Source: Candidatus Aminicenantota bacterium
GTDB taxonomy: Bacteria; Acidobacteriota; Aminicenantia; Aminicenantales; Aminicenantaceae
Assembly: GCA_030633795.1 (NCBI GenBank)
Contig: DAOWCB010000120.1
Span: 1-5,514, forward strand
DNA: 5,514 nt
Reading direction: 5' to 3'
In this document: positions 1 to 5,195 of the stretch, piece by piece
How positions within the stretch are numbered: the stretch's first letter is position 1
Layout: each line of letters begins with the position of its first letter
Notes under the pieces: generated by a model
What the model was told of the DNA's origin: nothing
The model's input: only the letters and a program-made list of their open reading frames with translations
Database searches by the model: none
Translations under genes and position numbers: made by a program

Positions 1-18
1 CAGCTCTTGTTCCTCCAT
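1..18 (-). CDS. Probable start of a further gene, cut by the left edge
   Basis: Minus strand ATG at 18-16 begins MEEQEL and runs off the window. AGGA lies 8 nt upstream (30-27), with AAGGTG also close, giving a good ribosome binding site. The same frame is open upstream to a stop at 135-133 and contains two other ATG codons, at 60-58 and 105-103, both with poor Shine-Dalgarno matches; the 105 start would add MVGEGKNRPSELKKK and further residues. The promoter at 157-185 would serve any of these starts. In classical liu operons an HMG-CoA lyase gene follows the MCC alpha gene, but six residues cannot identify the product and the separate promoter suggests an independent unit. Confidence 0.4.
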
Positions 19-119
19 TCTCACCTTCCTAAAACTGTCCGGTTCCTGATTTCGTTGCATTTTTTTCTTGAGTTCAGACGGCCTATTTTTACCTTCTCCA
101 ACCATACGGTGTATTAACC

Positions 120-149
120 ATAAATATTTGTCCTATAAATACTTACGTC
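120..149. repeat. Two imperfect 15-bp direct repeats near the predicted transcription start
   Basis: Plus strand ATAAATATTTGTCCT (120-134) is followed immediately by ATAAATACTTACGTC (135-149), sharing ATAAATA and TT at a 15-bp period. They lie just downstream of the predicted -10 box. They may be a regulator site or simply chance in AT-rich DNA. Confidence 0.25.
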
Positions 150-156
150 ATTATCT

Positions 157-185
157 ATTTTACCCCTTCTGTCGTTTAATGTAAA
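157..185 (-). promoter_or_regulatory. Sigma-70-type promoter for the gene leaving the left edge
   Basis: Minus strand TTTACA (185-180), 17-nt spacer, TAAAAT (162-157): five of six matches to each consensus hexamer at optimal spacing. The -35 overlaps the T-run of the hairpin just upstream. Transcription would begin near 150, ahead of the open frame reaching the left edge. No clear operator is seen over the hexamers. Confidence 0.5.
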
Positions 186-202
186 AAAGAGGAGTGTCCC
201 CT
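183..202 (-). terminator. Weak intrinsic-terminator-like hairpin after the biotin carrier gene
   Basis: Minus strand AGGGG-ACA-CTCCT, a 5-bp stem with one G-T pair and a 3-nt loop, then C and six T. It begins 16 nt after the carrier gene stop. An alternative hairpin CCTAT-CGAACC-ATAGG (216-201) shares the same G-rich arm. The stem is short, so termination may be partial. Confidence 0.4.
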
Positions 203-217
203 ATGGTTCGATAGGAT

Positions 218-721
218 TTAGGAAGGTTCGAGTTCGATAAGAGGCATCTCAGAATCTACCAAATCTCCGGCTGAAACATGGATCTTCTTGATCGTACCGT
301 CCACAGAGGCCTTGATCTCATTCTCCATCTTCATGGCTTCCACAATAGCCAGTGTCTGGTTCTTCCGTACCTCAGCTTTCTCGGAAACACAGACCTTGAT
401 AACCTTACCCGGCATGGGCGCCTTTACCAAAAGCGTTCCCTCTGAGGTTATTTCTTCTCCCTTACGGAAACCTTCCACCTGCTCGGTCGGCTCTTTGACA
501 ACGAACTGCAGGCCATCGATCAAGAAATACCGACTATCCTTATCCTTTGCAGTGTATATCCGGAAGGAAACATCATCGATCAATACAGAGATTTGGTGGG
601 GAGAAATCTGCTGGATATCAGCTTCATAAGTCTTTCCGCCATAAGAAAAAACATAAAAATCCTCTTTTTTCTCGAGAGATATTTGTTGCAATACATCGTT
701 CAACAGGAATTCAAATTCCAC
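218..721 (-). CDS. Biotin carboxyl carrier protein with BT-like N-terminal domain (C-terminal part of a split MCC alpha chain)
   Basis: Carries the biotin that shuttles carboxyl groups from the biotin carboxylase to MccB. The 167-aa protein has two parts. Residues 1 to about 78 are rich in short beta strands (FYVFSYGGKTYEAD, ISVLIDDVSFRIYT, RYFLIDGLQFVV) and look like the BT barrel of MCC alpha, which docks carrier and carboxylase to the beta subunit. Residues about 96-165 form a biotinyl domain with APMPGKV (101-107), the biotinylation motif EAMKM with Lys131 as acceptor, and GTIKKIHVSAGDLV (142-155). The start is GTG, fixed by the AGGAGG 8 nt upstream; 1 nt separates it from the biotin carboxylase stop, in the +1 frame. 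A biotin protein ligase is needed in trans. The biotin-carrier identity is very secure; the BT assignment rests on pattern and position. Confidence 0.92.
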   Translation of the reverse strand: MEFEFLLNDVLQQISLEKKEDFYVFSYGGKTYEADIQQISPHQISVLIDDVSFRIYTAKDKDSRYFLIDGLQFVVKEPTEQVEGFRKGEEITSEGTLLVKAPMPGKVIKVCVSEKAEVRKNQTLAIVEAMKMENEIKASVDGTIKKIHVSAGDLVDSEMPLIELEPS

Positions 722-722
722 T

Positions 723-2228
723 CTACTTTCCTCCTAATCGCCATTTCCCGAGCGAAAGCCAGGGAGAATAAATCTCTTTTTTTGTCATTTGGAAATTTTT
801 GCCAGAAGTTGTCCCATGCAAAGAATCGAAGGCCGCTGCTAATAAAACCAGCTTCTGCTTTTCTTCTGAGCCTTTCTCTCCTGTCCAATCCGCAAAATGA
901 TCTTGGATGAAACTGGTGGTCGTCTCTCCTTTGTGGAATTGAGGATGTCCGATCAAATCCTTTAAAAAACGTATGCTCGTTTGCACGCCCAAAATGACAT
1001 AATCATCCAGAGCCTTGATCATCTTCTGGCAGGCGGTTTCGCGATTTTCGGCCCAGACGATAAGCTTGGCCAGGATCGGATCATAATAGATCGGAACATC
1101 CCACCCGCTGTAGATCCCGCAATCATGACGGACTCCCGGTCCGTGTGGTTCTTTAAAATAAAGGATTTTCCCCGAAGAGGGCAAAAAATTATTCTGCGGA
1201 TCTTCGGCATAGATCCGGCATTCAATGGCATGGCCATTCTGGTCCAAATCTTCTTGTTTAAAAGGAAGCTTTTCGCCTGCGGCAATTTTTATCTGCTGGT
1301 GGACAAGATCCACACCCGTTGTCAGTTCAGTGACCGGATGTTCCACCTGCAGCCTGGCGTTGACTTCCAGAAAATAGAATTTTTTTTCCTTGTCTAAAAG
1401 GAACTCGACCGTCCCAGCGTTGTTATAACCGGAAACCTTCATGACCTTCCTGGCCGTCTCCCCCATCCGGGCACGAAGTTCAGGATCTAGGGCTTGGGAG
1501 GGCGTCTCTTCCACGATCTTCTGATGCCTTCGCTGAATGGAGCATTCCCTCTCGAAAAGGTGCACCACACTGCCGTAGTTGTCGGCAAGAACCTGAAATT
1601 CTACATGCCTGGATTCTTCGATGTATTTCTCCAGATAAACGGATTCATCCCCAAAGGCAGATTTGGCCTCGCGCATGCCGGCCTCGAGAGCTGGCGTCAG
1701 CTCCTTTTCATCGAACACAATCCGCATCCCTTTTCCGCCTCCACCGGCCGATGCTTTGATCATCACCGGATAGCCGATCTTCTGGGCTTCGGCTTTGATG
1801 GTTGAGGTATCCTCCACGATTCCCTTCATCCCGGGGATGATCGGGATGTCGGCCTTCTCCAGAGTTTGGCGCGAACGCACCTTGTCCCCAACAAGTTCCA
1901 AAGCATCGGAGTTGGGCCCGATGAATACGATCTTTTCCTTTTCGCAGCGCCGGGCAAAAGCGGCATTTTCAGCCAAAAAACCATATCCGGGATGAATGGC
2001 ATCGACCTCGGTTTTCTGTGCCGCTTGGATAATCCGATCCATGTCGAGATAGCTATCCACCGCAGGAGGCGGGCCGATCCCGATGGCCTCATCGGCAATC
2101 TGCACGTGAAGGCTGAGACGGTCGGCATCGGAAAAAACCGCCACAGTGGATATCCCCATTTCCTGACAGGCTTTAATGATCCGAACCGCTATCTCCCCTC
2201 TATTCGCAACGAGTATCTTCTTAAACAT
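723..2228 (-). CDS. mccA: Biotin carboxylase subunit of 3-methylcrotonyl-CoA carboxylase (N-terminal part of a split alpha chain)
   Basis: ATP- and bicarbonate-dependent carboxylation of protein-bound biotin. The 501-aa protein begins MFKKILVANRGEIAVRI, the usual opening of biotin carboxylases. Residues equivalent to the E. coli AccC active site are all visible: Lys116 (GDK), Lys158, glycine-rich loop GGGGKG (162-167), His208, QRRHQK (232-237), Glu275, ENARLQVEHPVTE-like segment with Glu288, Asn290, Arg292 and Glu296, and Arg338. It is about 50 aa longer than AccC. The extra tail ends in SPWLSLGKWRLGGK, resembling the SPW...WRLNG stretch that opens the BT domain in full MCC alpha chains, where the chain would continue into the BT barrel and biotinyl domain. 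Those parts are encoded by the next gene. The ATG directly abuts the liuC stop (TAAATG) and has only a weak Shine-Dalgarno, so translational coupling is likely. Carboxylase activity for another acyl-CoA is possible, but the mccB context argues for MCC. Confidence 0.92.
   Translation of the reverse strand: MFKKILVANRGEIAVRIIKACQEMGISTVAVFSDADRLSLHVQIADEAIGIGPPPAVDSYLDMDRIIQAAQKTEVDAIHPGYGFLAENAAFARRCEKEKIVFIGPNSDALELVGDKVRSRQTLEKADIPIIPGMKGIVEDTSTIKAEAQKIGYPVMIKASAGGGGKGMRIVFDEKELTPALEAGMREAKSAFGDESVYLEKYIEESRHVEFQVLADNYGSVVHLFERECSIQRRHQKIVEETPSQALDPELRARMGETARKVMKVSGYNNAGTVEFLLDKEKKFYFLEVNARLQVEHPVTELTTGVDLVHQQIKIAAGEKLPFKQEDLDQNGHAIECRIYAEDPQNNFLPSSGKILYFKEPHGPGVRHDCGIYSGWDVPIYYDPILAKLIVWAENRETACQKMIKALDDYVILGVQTSIRFLKDLIGHPQFHKGETTTSFIQDHFADWTGEKGSEEKQKLVLLAAAFDSLHGTTSGKNFQMTKKEIYSPWLSLGKWRLGGK
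730..735 (-). promoter_or_regulatory. Consensus Shine-Dalgarno AGGAGG inside the end of the biotin carboxylase gene
   Basis: Minus strand AGGAGG formed by the last Leu-Gly-Gly codons (498-500) of the biotin carboxylase, 8 nt before a GTG at 721 and just ahead of the TAG stop (725-723). It fixes the GTG as start of the biotin carrier gene and argues that the alpha chain really is made as two proteins. Confidence 0.8.
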
Positions 2229-3020
2229 TTATTTTATCCAATTGGGTTTCCGTTTTTCCAGAAAAGAGGCCATGCCTTCCTGACCCTCCTCGCTGATTCT
2301 CAAATTGGCGATCATCCGGGCCGTGAATTCCTTGACTTCCTCCAAACTCATCTGGGGAACCTGGAATATCAGTTCCTTGCAACTGGCTAAAGCTTCTGGC
2401 CCCGATGTCAGGAGCAGACTTATCAGCTCGTCAACAGTGTCTTCCAATTTTTCTCGGGGGACAATCTGGTTAACCAGGCCGATTTCCTGCGCTTTTTTGG
2501 CGGAGATCCTTTTCCCAGTAAGGAAATACTCCCGAGCCTTGCTCTCCCCTATCTTCCGGATCACAAAAGGAGAGATGGCTGCGGGAACCAGCCCAATTTT
2601 AACTTCGCTCAATCCAAAATGGGCTTCTTCCGCTGCCACAGCGATATCGCAGGCCGAAAGAAATCCGTTTCCCCCGCCGATGGCTGCACCGTTCACCATG
2701 GCCACCGTGGGCTTGGGAAAGGAGTAGAGCTTATGCAGGACTTCCGCCAACAGAAGGGATTCCGATAAGTTCTGCTCGTAGGAATAATCGATGATTTCCC
2801 GCATCCAGTTGATATCGGCTCCGGCACAGAAGGATTTTCCCTCTCCGGTCAGAACTACCACACGAACAGATGCCTCGGCTTTCACCTGGTCAAAGACCTG
2901 GGCAAGTTCGGCAATCATCGTGGCATTAAAAGCATTGTGGACCTCGGGCCTTGCGAATGTGATGCGGGCCACTTTTTCGTCAACAGCCAGCCGAATGGTC
3001 TGAAACGCGGTTTCCTTCAT
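2229..3020 (-). CDS. liuC: Enoyl-CoA hydratase/isomerase family, probable 3-methylglutaconyl-CoA hydratase
   Basis: Crotonase-fold protein of 263 aa, full length, cytoplasmic. By position between the MCC subunits it should hydrate 3-methylglutaconyl-CoA to HMG-CoA. Visible features are ARPEVHNAFN (23-32) at the N-terminus, the first oxyanion-hole loop CAGADI (65-70), and the second oxyanion-hole glycines GGGNG (115-119). The segment FGLSEVKIGLVPAAISPFV (135-153) carries Glu139, equivalent to Glu164 of rat mitochondrial crotonase. The other classical acid/base, Glu144 of the rat enzyme, is replaced by Gly119. As I recall, bacterial LiuC proteins share this replacement and the VPAAISPYV signature, which supports LiuC over a generic FadB-type hydratase. 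AGGA (3030-3027) within the end of mccB, six nt upstream, serves as ribosome binding site. The gene starts 1 nt after the mccB stop, and its own stop touches the next ATG. Confidence 0.88.
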   Translation of the reverse strand: MKETAFQTIRLAVDEKVARITFARPEVHNAFNATMIAELAQVFDQVKAEASVRVVVLTGEGKSFCAGADINWMREIIDYSYEQNLSESLLLAEVLHKLYSFPKPTVAMVNGAAIGGGNGFLSACDIAVAAEEAHFGLSEVKIGLVPAAISPFVIRKIGESKAREYFLTGKRISAKKAQEIGLVNQIVPREKLEDTVDELISLLLTSGPEALASCKELIFQVPQMSLEEVKEFTARMIANLRISEEGQEGMASFLEKRKPNWIK

Positions 3021-3021
3021 T

Positions 3022-4629
3022 TTACATCCTGAATATGCCGACTTTGTAATCAGGGATTGGCGCGTTCAGACTCATCGAAATCCCCAAAGCCAGAGCTTCT
3101 CTTGTCTCCAGCGGGTCGAGAATGCCATCATCCCAAAGCCGAGCCGTGCTGAAATACGGACTGTCTTCATGCTCGTATTTCTTGAGGATGGGCTCGCGCA
3201 TCTTTGCGATCTCCTCATCGGACATCTTTTTCCCTTGAGCCGCCAGCCTCTTCACCTTCACGGTCACCAGCACATCCGCAGCCTGCTCTCCTCCCATCAC
3301 ACTGATCCGGGCATTCGGCCACATCCATAGCAATCGTGGAGCATAAGCCCTGCCGCACATGGCATAATTCCCGGCTCCGTTGGATGCGCCGACGATGATC
3401 GTGAATTTCGGCACGTCCGCATTGGCCACAGCATGGACCAGCTTGGCACCATCCTTGGCGATCCCCCCATGCTCGTACTGTTGCCCGACGATAAATCCTG
3501 TGATGTTCTGGAAAAAAATCAACGGAATCTTCCGCATAGAACACAGAGTCACAAAGTGAGCTCCCTTGACTGAGCTTTCAGAAAAAAGCACGCCGTTGTT
3601 GGCCAAAATACCGACAGGATATCCCAAGATGCGGGCAAATCCACACACGATCGTCTGTCCGTAATGTTCCTTGAATTCCTGGAATCGGCTGCCATCTACG
3701 AGCCGCGCGATGACCTCCCTGAAATCGTAGGGTTTGCGTGTATCCTGAGGAATAATCCCATAAAGTTCTTCGGGATCATAATAAGGATCCTCGGGTTCGG
3801 CCATGTCTAATTCAAACTTCTTAGGAGGATCCAATGTTTCGACGATGTTCCGGGCTATCTCGAGAGCGTGGGAATCATTCTGGGCATAATAGTCGGACAC
3901 ACCCGAGATCCGACAGTGTACATCCGCACCGCCCAAATCCTCATCCGAAACGTCCACCCCTGTGGCGGCCTTGACCAGCGGAGGCCCTCCGATGAAAATG
4001 GTTCCCTGCTGGCGGACGATCACAGTCTCATCGCTCATAGCCGGCACATAAGCTCCTCCTGCCGTGCAAGAGCCCATCACGCTCGAAATCTGCGGGATAC
4101 CGAGAGCCGAAAGCCTGGCTTGGTTGTAGAAAATGCACCCAAAATGCTCTTTATCCGGAAAGGTCCCAGCTTGAAGGGGAAGAAAAATCCCGCCAGAGTC
4201 GACAAGATAGATGCACGGCAAACGGTTTTCCAGAGCGACCTGTTGAGCCCGGATGTGTTTCTTTATAGTCATCGGGAAATAGGTCCCGCCCTTGACTGTG
4301 GCATCGTTAGCCACGACCAGAACTTCTCGCCCGTGAACCACTCCGATCCCGGTTACAACACCTGCGCTGGGGGCTTCGTTTTCGTATAAATCGTAAGCGC
4401 CGAGGGCGCTCAGCTCGAGGAAAGGTGTGTTTTTGTCGAAGAGTTTATCCAGTCTTTCTCTCACCAGGAGTTTTTTTCGCGACTTGTGAAGATCGCGGTA
4501 TTTTTTTGGGCCGCCTTCCTGAATCTTGGCAAGTCTTTTTTTGTAGAGCTCGACTTCTTTTTTCAGACTCTTGTGATTTCCTTTAAATTCCTTGCTCTCA
4601 GTATCGACTTTGCTTTCGATTCTGTACAT
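3022..4629 (-). CDS. mccB: 3-methylcrotonyl-CoA carboxylase, carboxyltransferase (beta) subunit
   Basis: Transfers CO2 from carboxybiotin to 3-methylcrotonyl-CoA, giving 3-methylglutaconyl-CoA in leucine/isovalerate degradation. It is 535 aa, the normal full length of MCC beta. The N-terminal crotonase-like domain holds VANDATVKGGTY (106-117), VDSGG (143-147) and the GSCTAGGAYVPAMSDE segment (186-201), then GTIFIGGPPLVKAATG (209-224) and DLGGADVH (231-238). The C-terminal domain holds QNITGFIVG (374-382), GGIAKDGAKLVHA (388-400), GAGNYAMCGRAYAPR (418-432) and LWMWPNARISVMGGEQAA (434-451). The C-terminus GIFRM is the characteristic MCC beta ending, and this set separates MCC/geranyl-CoA carboxylases from propionyl- or acetyl-CoA types. 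Residues 145-158 (GGIFLPLQAGTFPD) depart from the GGANLPRQDEVFPD version I recall for many homologues. The start is supported by GGGAG (4641-4637) seven nt upstream. The stop is 1 nt before liuC. Geranyl-CoA carboxylase is the main alternative. Confidence 0.93.
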   Translation of the reverse strand: MYRIESKVDTESKEFKGNHKSLKKEVELYKKRLAKIQEGGPKKYRDLHKSRKKLLVRERLDKLFDKNTPFLELSALGAYDLYENEAPSAGVVTGIGVVHGREVLVVANDATVKGGTYFPMTIKKHIRAQQVALENRLPCIYLVDSGGIFLPLQAGTFPDKEHFGCIFYNQARLSALGIPQISSVMGSCTAGGAYVPAMSDETVIVRQQGTIFIGGPPLVKAATGVDVSDEDLGGADVHCRISGVSDYYAQNDSHALEIARNIVETLDPPKKFELDMAEPEDPYYDPEELYGIIPQDTRKPYDFREVIARLVDGSRFQEFKEHYGQTIVCGFARILGYPVGILANNGVLFSESSVKGAHFVTLCSMRKIPLIFFQNITGFIVGQQYEHGGIAKDGAKLVHAVANADVPKFTIIVGASNGAGNYAMCGRAYAPRLLWMWPNARISVMGGEQAADVLVTVKVKRLAAQGKKMSDEEIAKMREPILKKYEHEDSPYFSTARLWDDGILDPLETREALALGISMSLNAPIPDYKVGIFRM

Positions 4630-4636
4630 GGTCTTG

Positions 4637-4641
4637 CTCCC
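4637..4641 (-). promoter_or_regulatory. Ribosome binding site of mccB
   Basis: GGGAG on the minus strand, 7 nt before the ATG at 4629. It supports this start, which keeps the charged N-terminal extension (about residues 1-50) typical of MCC beta proteins. Confidence 0.7.
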
Positions 4642-4659
4642 AAAAAAAATAAATCCGCC

Positions 4660-4670
4660 TTAAATTATAT
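4660..4670 (-). repeat. 11-nt direct repeat with TATAAT box (second copy)
   Basis: Minus strand ATATAATTTAA at 4670-4660 repeats exactly the sequence at 4745-4735, 75 bp apart in the same spacer. Each copy contains TATAAT and each adjoins one of the inverted repeats. They may be the -10 regions of tandem promoters. The copy here has no good -35 at 15 to 18 nt (TAGCCT at 17 nt), and chance recurrence in AT-rich DNA is possible. Confidence 0.35.
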
Positions 4671-4702
4671 GTTAGTCAAAGGATAAAGGCTAGAGGACTA
4701 AC
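4671..4702. repeat. Spaced 7-bp perfect inverted repeat
   Basis: Minus strand GTTAGTC (4702-4696) and GACTAAC (4677-4671), exact reverse complements 18 nt apart, located 42 to 73 nt upstream of the mccB start. The right half-site abuts a second TATAAT box (4669-4664). It could be a second operator or a hairpin in the leader RNA. No T-run follows immediately, so it is not called a terminator. Confidence 0.4.
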
Positions 4703-4734
4703 TTTACCCATAGTAAATTTATTGGCCTTTTTTT

Positions 4735-4768
4735 TTAAATTATATAACTGGGAGTTATATTCCCCCAA
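4735..4768 (-). promoter_or_regulatory. Candidate distal promoter of the carboxylase operon
   Basis: A perfect -10 box TATAAT (4744-4739) lies in the DUF35-mccB spacer. Eighteen nt upstream is TTGGGG (4768-4763), a poor -35 matching only the first three bases of TTGACA. The stretch between them is mostly filled by a 19-bp palindrome. A perfect -10 with a weak -35 and a palindromic spacer suits an activator-dependent promoter, for instance one using a MerR-type regulator. An alternative reading is TTGAAA (4780-4775), 15 nt, TATAAC (4759-4754). This is pattern reading only. Confidence 0.3.
4742..4760. repeat. Perfect 19-bp inverted repeat, probable operator
   Basis: Minus strand ATATAACT-CCC-AGTTATAT: two 8-bp arms that are exact reverse complements around a 3-nt centre. 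It lies 26 to 44 nt after the DUF35 stop and overlaps the first three bases of a TATAAT box. It is not followed by a T-run in the direction of transcription (an A-run follows), so it is unlikely to be a terminator. A dimeric regulator site is the better reading. Confidence 0.5.
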
Positions 4769-4785
4769 AGCTAGTTTCAACGCCT

Positions 4786-5181
4786 TTATGCATCTGGAAC
4801 GAATTTATATCCGTAGCAGAGGATGCCGGAATCGCCCTCCTGGTAGACCTTCCGAAACTCCAACTTCAGTCGCATCCCGATCTTGATATCGTCGAAATCA
4901 CAATCCACGACCTGTCCGGTCAATTTCACCCCGTCATCCAATTCGACAATCCCGACAGCAAAAGGGGCCTGATCGACATACTGTTGCGGAGGGACTCGGA
5001 TGATGGTATATGTAATCAGCTTGCCCATTTCCTCGATCTTAGCTTCTTCCATCTCTTGATTCTTGCACTCCGGGCAGATCAGCCGAGGAGGAAAAAATTT
5101 CACTTGGCATTTCGTGCATTGGTTGGCTTCAAACCTGTACCTTTGAGGAATCTCTCTCCAATATCTTGATGGTGTTGGCAT
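4786..5181 (-). CDS. DUF35 zinc-ribbon/OB-fold protein, thiolase partner subunit
   Basis: Protein of 131 aa, the normal length for this family. The N-terminal helix is followed by a rubredoxin-like zinc ribbon with Cys22, Cys25, Cys36 and Cys39 (CTKC and CPEC, C-x2-C-x10-C-x2-C). From about residue 50 the pattern GKLITYTII...PFAVGIVELDDG...IGMRLKLEF is a typical OB fold. Established knowledge: DUF35 proteins bind SCP-x-like thiolases, as in the archaeal thiolase/DUF35/HMG-CoA synthase complex and the BbsA-BbsB benzoylsuccinyl-CoA thiolase, where they help hold CoA substrates. Here it directly follows such a thiolase, so a structural or substrate-channelling subunit of that enzyme is inferred. 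The ATG is fixed by GGAG (5191-5188) six nt upstream. It is not expected to be catalytic by itself. No HMG-CoA synthase gene is visible. Confidence 0.9.
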   Translation of the reverse strand: MPTPSRYWREIPQRYRFEANQCTKCQVKFFPPRLICPECKNQEMEEAKIEEMGKLITYTIIRVPPQQYVDQAPFAVGIVELDDGVKLTGQVVDCDFDDIKIGMRLKLEFRKVYQEGDSGILCYGYKFVPDA

Positions 5182-5187
5182 TTTTTT

Positions 5188-5193
5188 CTCCTT
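5188..5193 (-). promoter_or_regulatory. Ribosome binding site of the DUF35 gene
   Basis: AAGGAG on the minus strand followed by six A residues and the ATG at 5181. It lies between the thiolase stop (5198-5196) and the DUF35 start, which fixes that start and indicates co-transcription with the thiolase. Confidence 0.8.
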
Positions 5194-5195
5194 CT

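Noticed and set aside
1866..2390. Plus-strand open frame of 174 codons spanning the biotin carboxylase-liuC junction
   Set aside because: It lies opposite two strongly conserved genes, has no recognisable domain and no convincing ribosome binding site; it is an antisense shadow.
3215..3544. Minus-strand frame of 109 codons within mccB
   Set aside because: Out-of-frame overlap of the conserved C-terminal carboxyltransferase domain, rich in Cys/Arg/Gly as expected of a shadow frame.
3868..4389. Plus-strand open frame of 173 codons opposite mccB
   Set aside because: Fully antisense to conserved MCC beta motifs, with low-complexity, unfamiliar protein sequence; not a gene.
4685..4738. Plus-strand AAAGGC...GCCTTT followed by a long T-run, looking like a terminator
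   Set aside because: The stem would be 6 bp around a 34-nt loop and no plus-strand gene precedes it; on the transcribed minus strand the run is A, not T.
4742..4760. The 19-bp palindrome read as an intrinsic terminator after the DUF35 gene
   Set aside because: The stem is AT-rich and is followed by A residues in the direction of transcription, so it lacks the required U-run.
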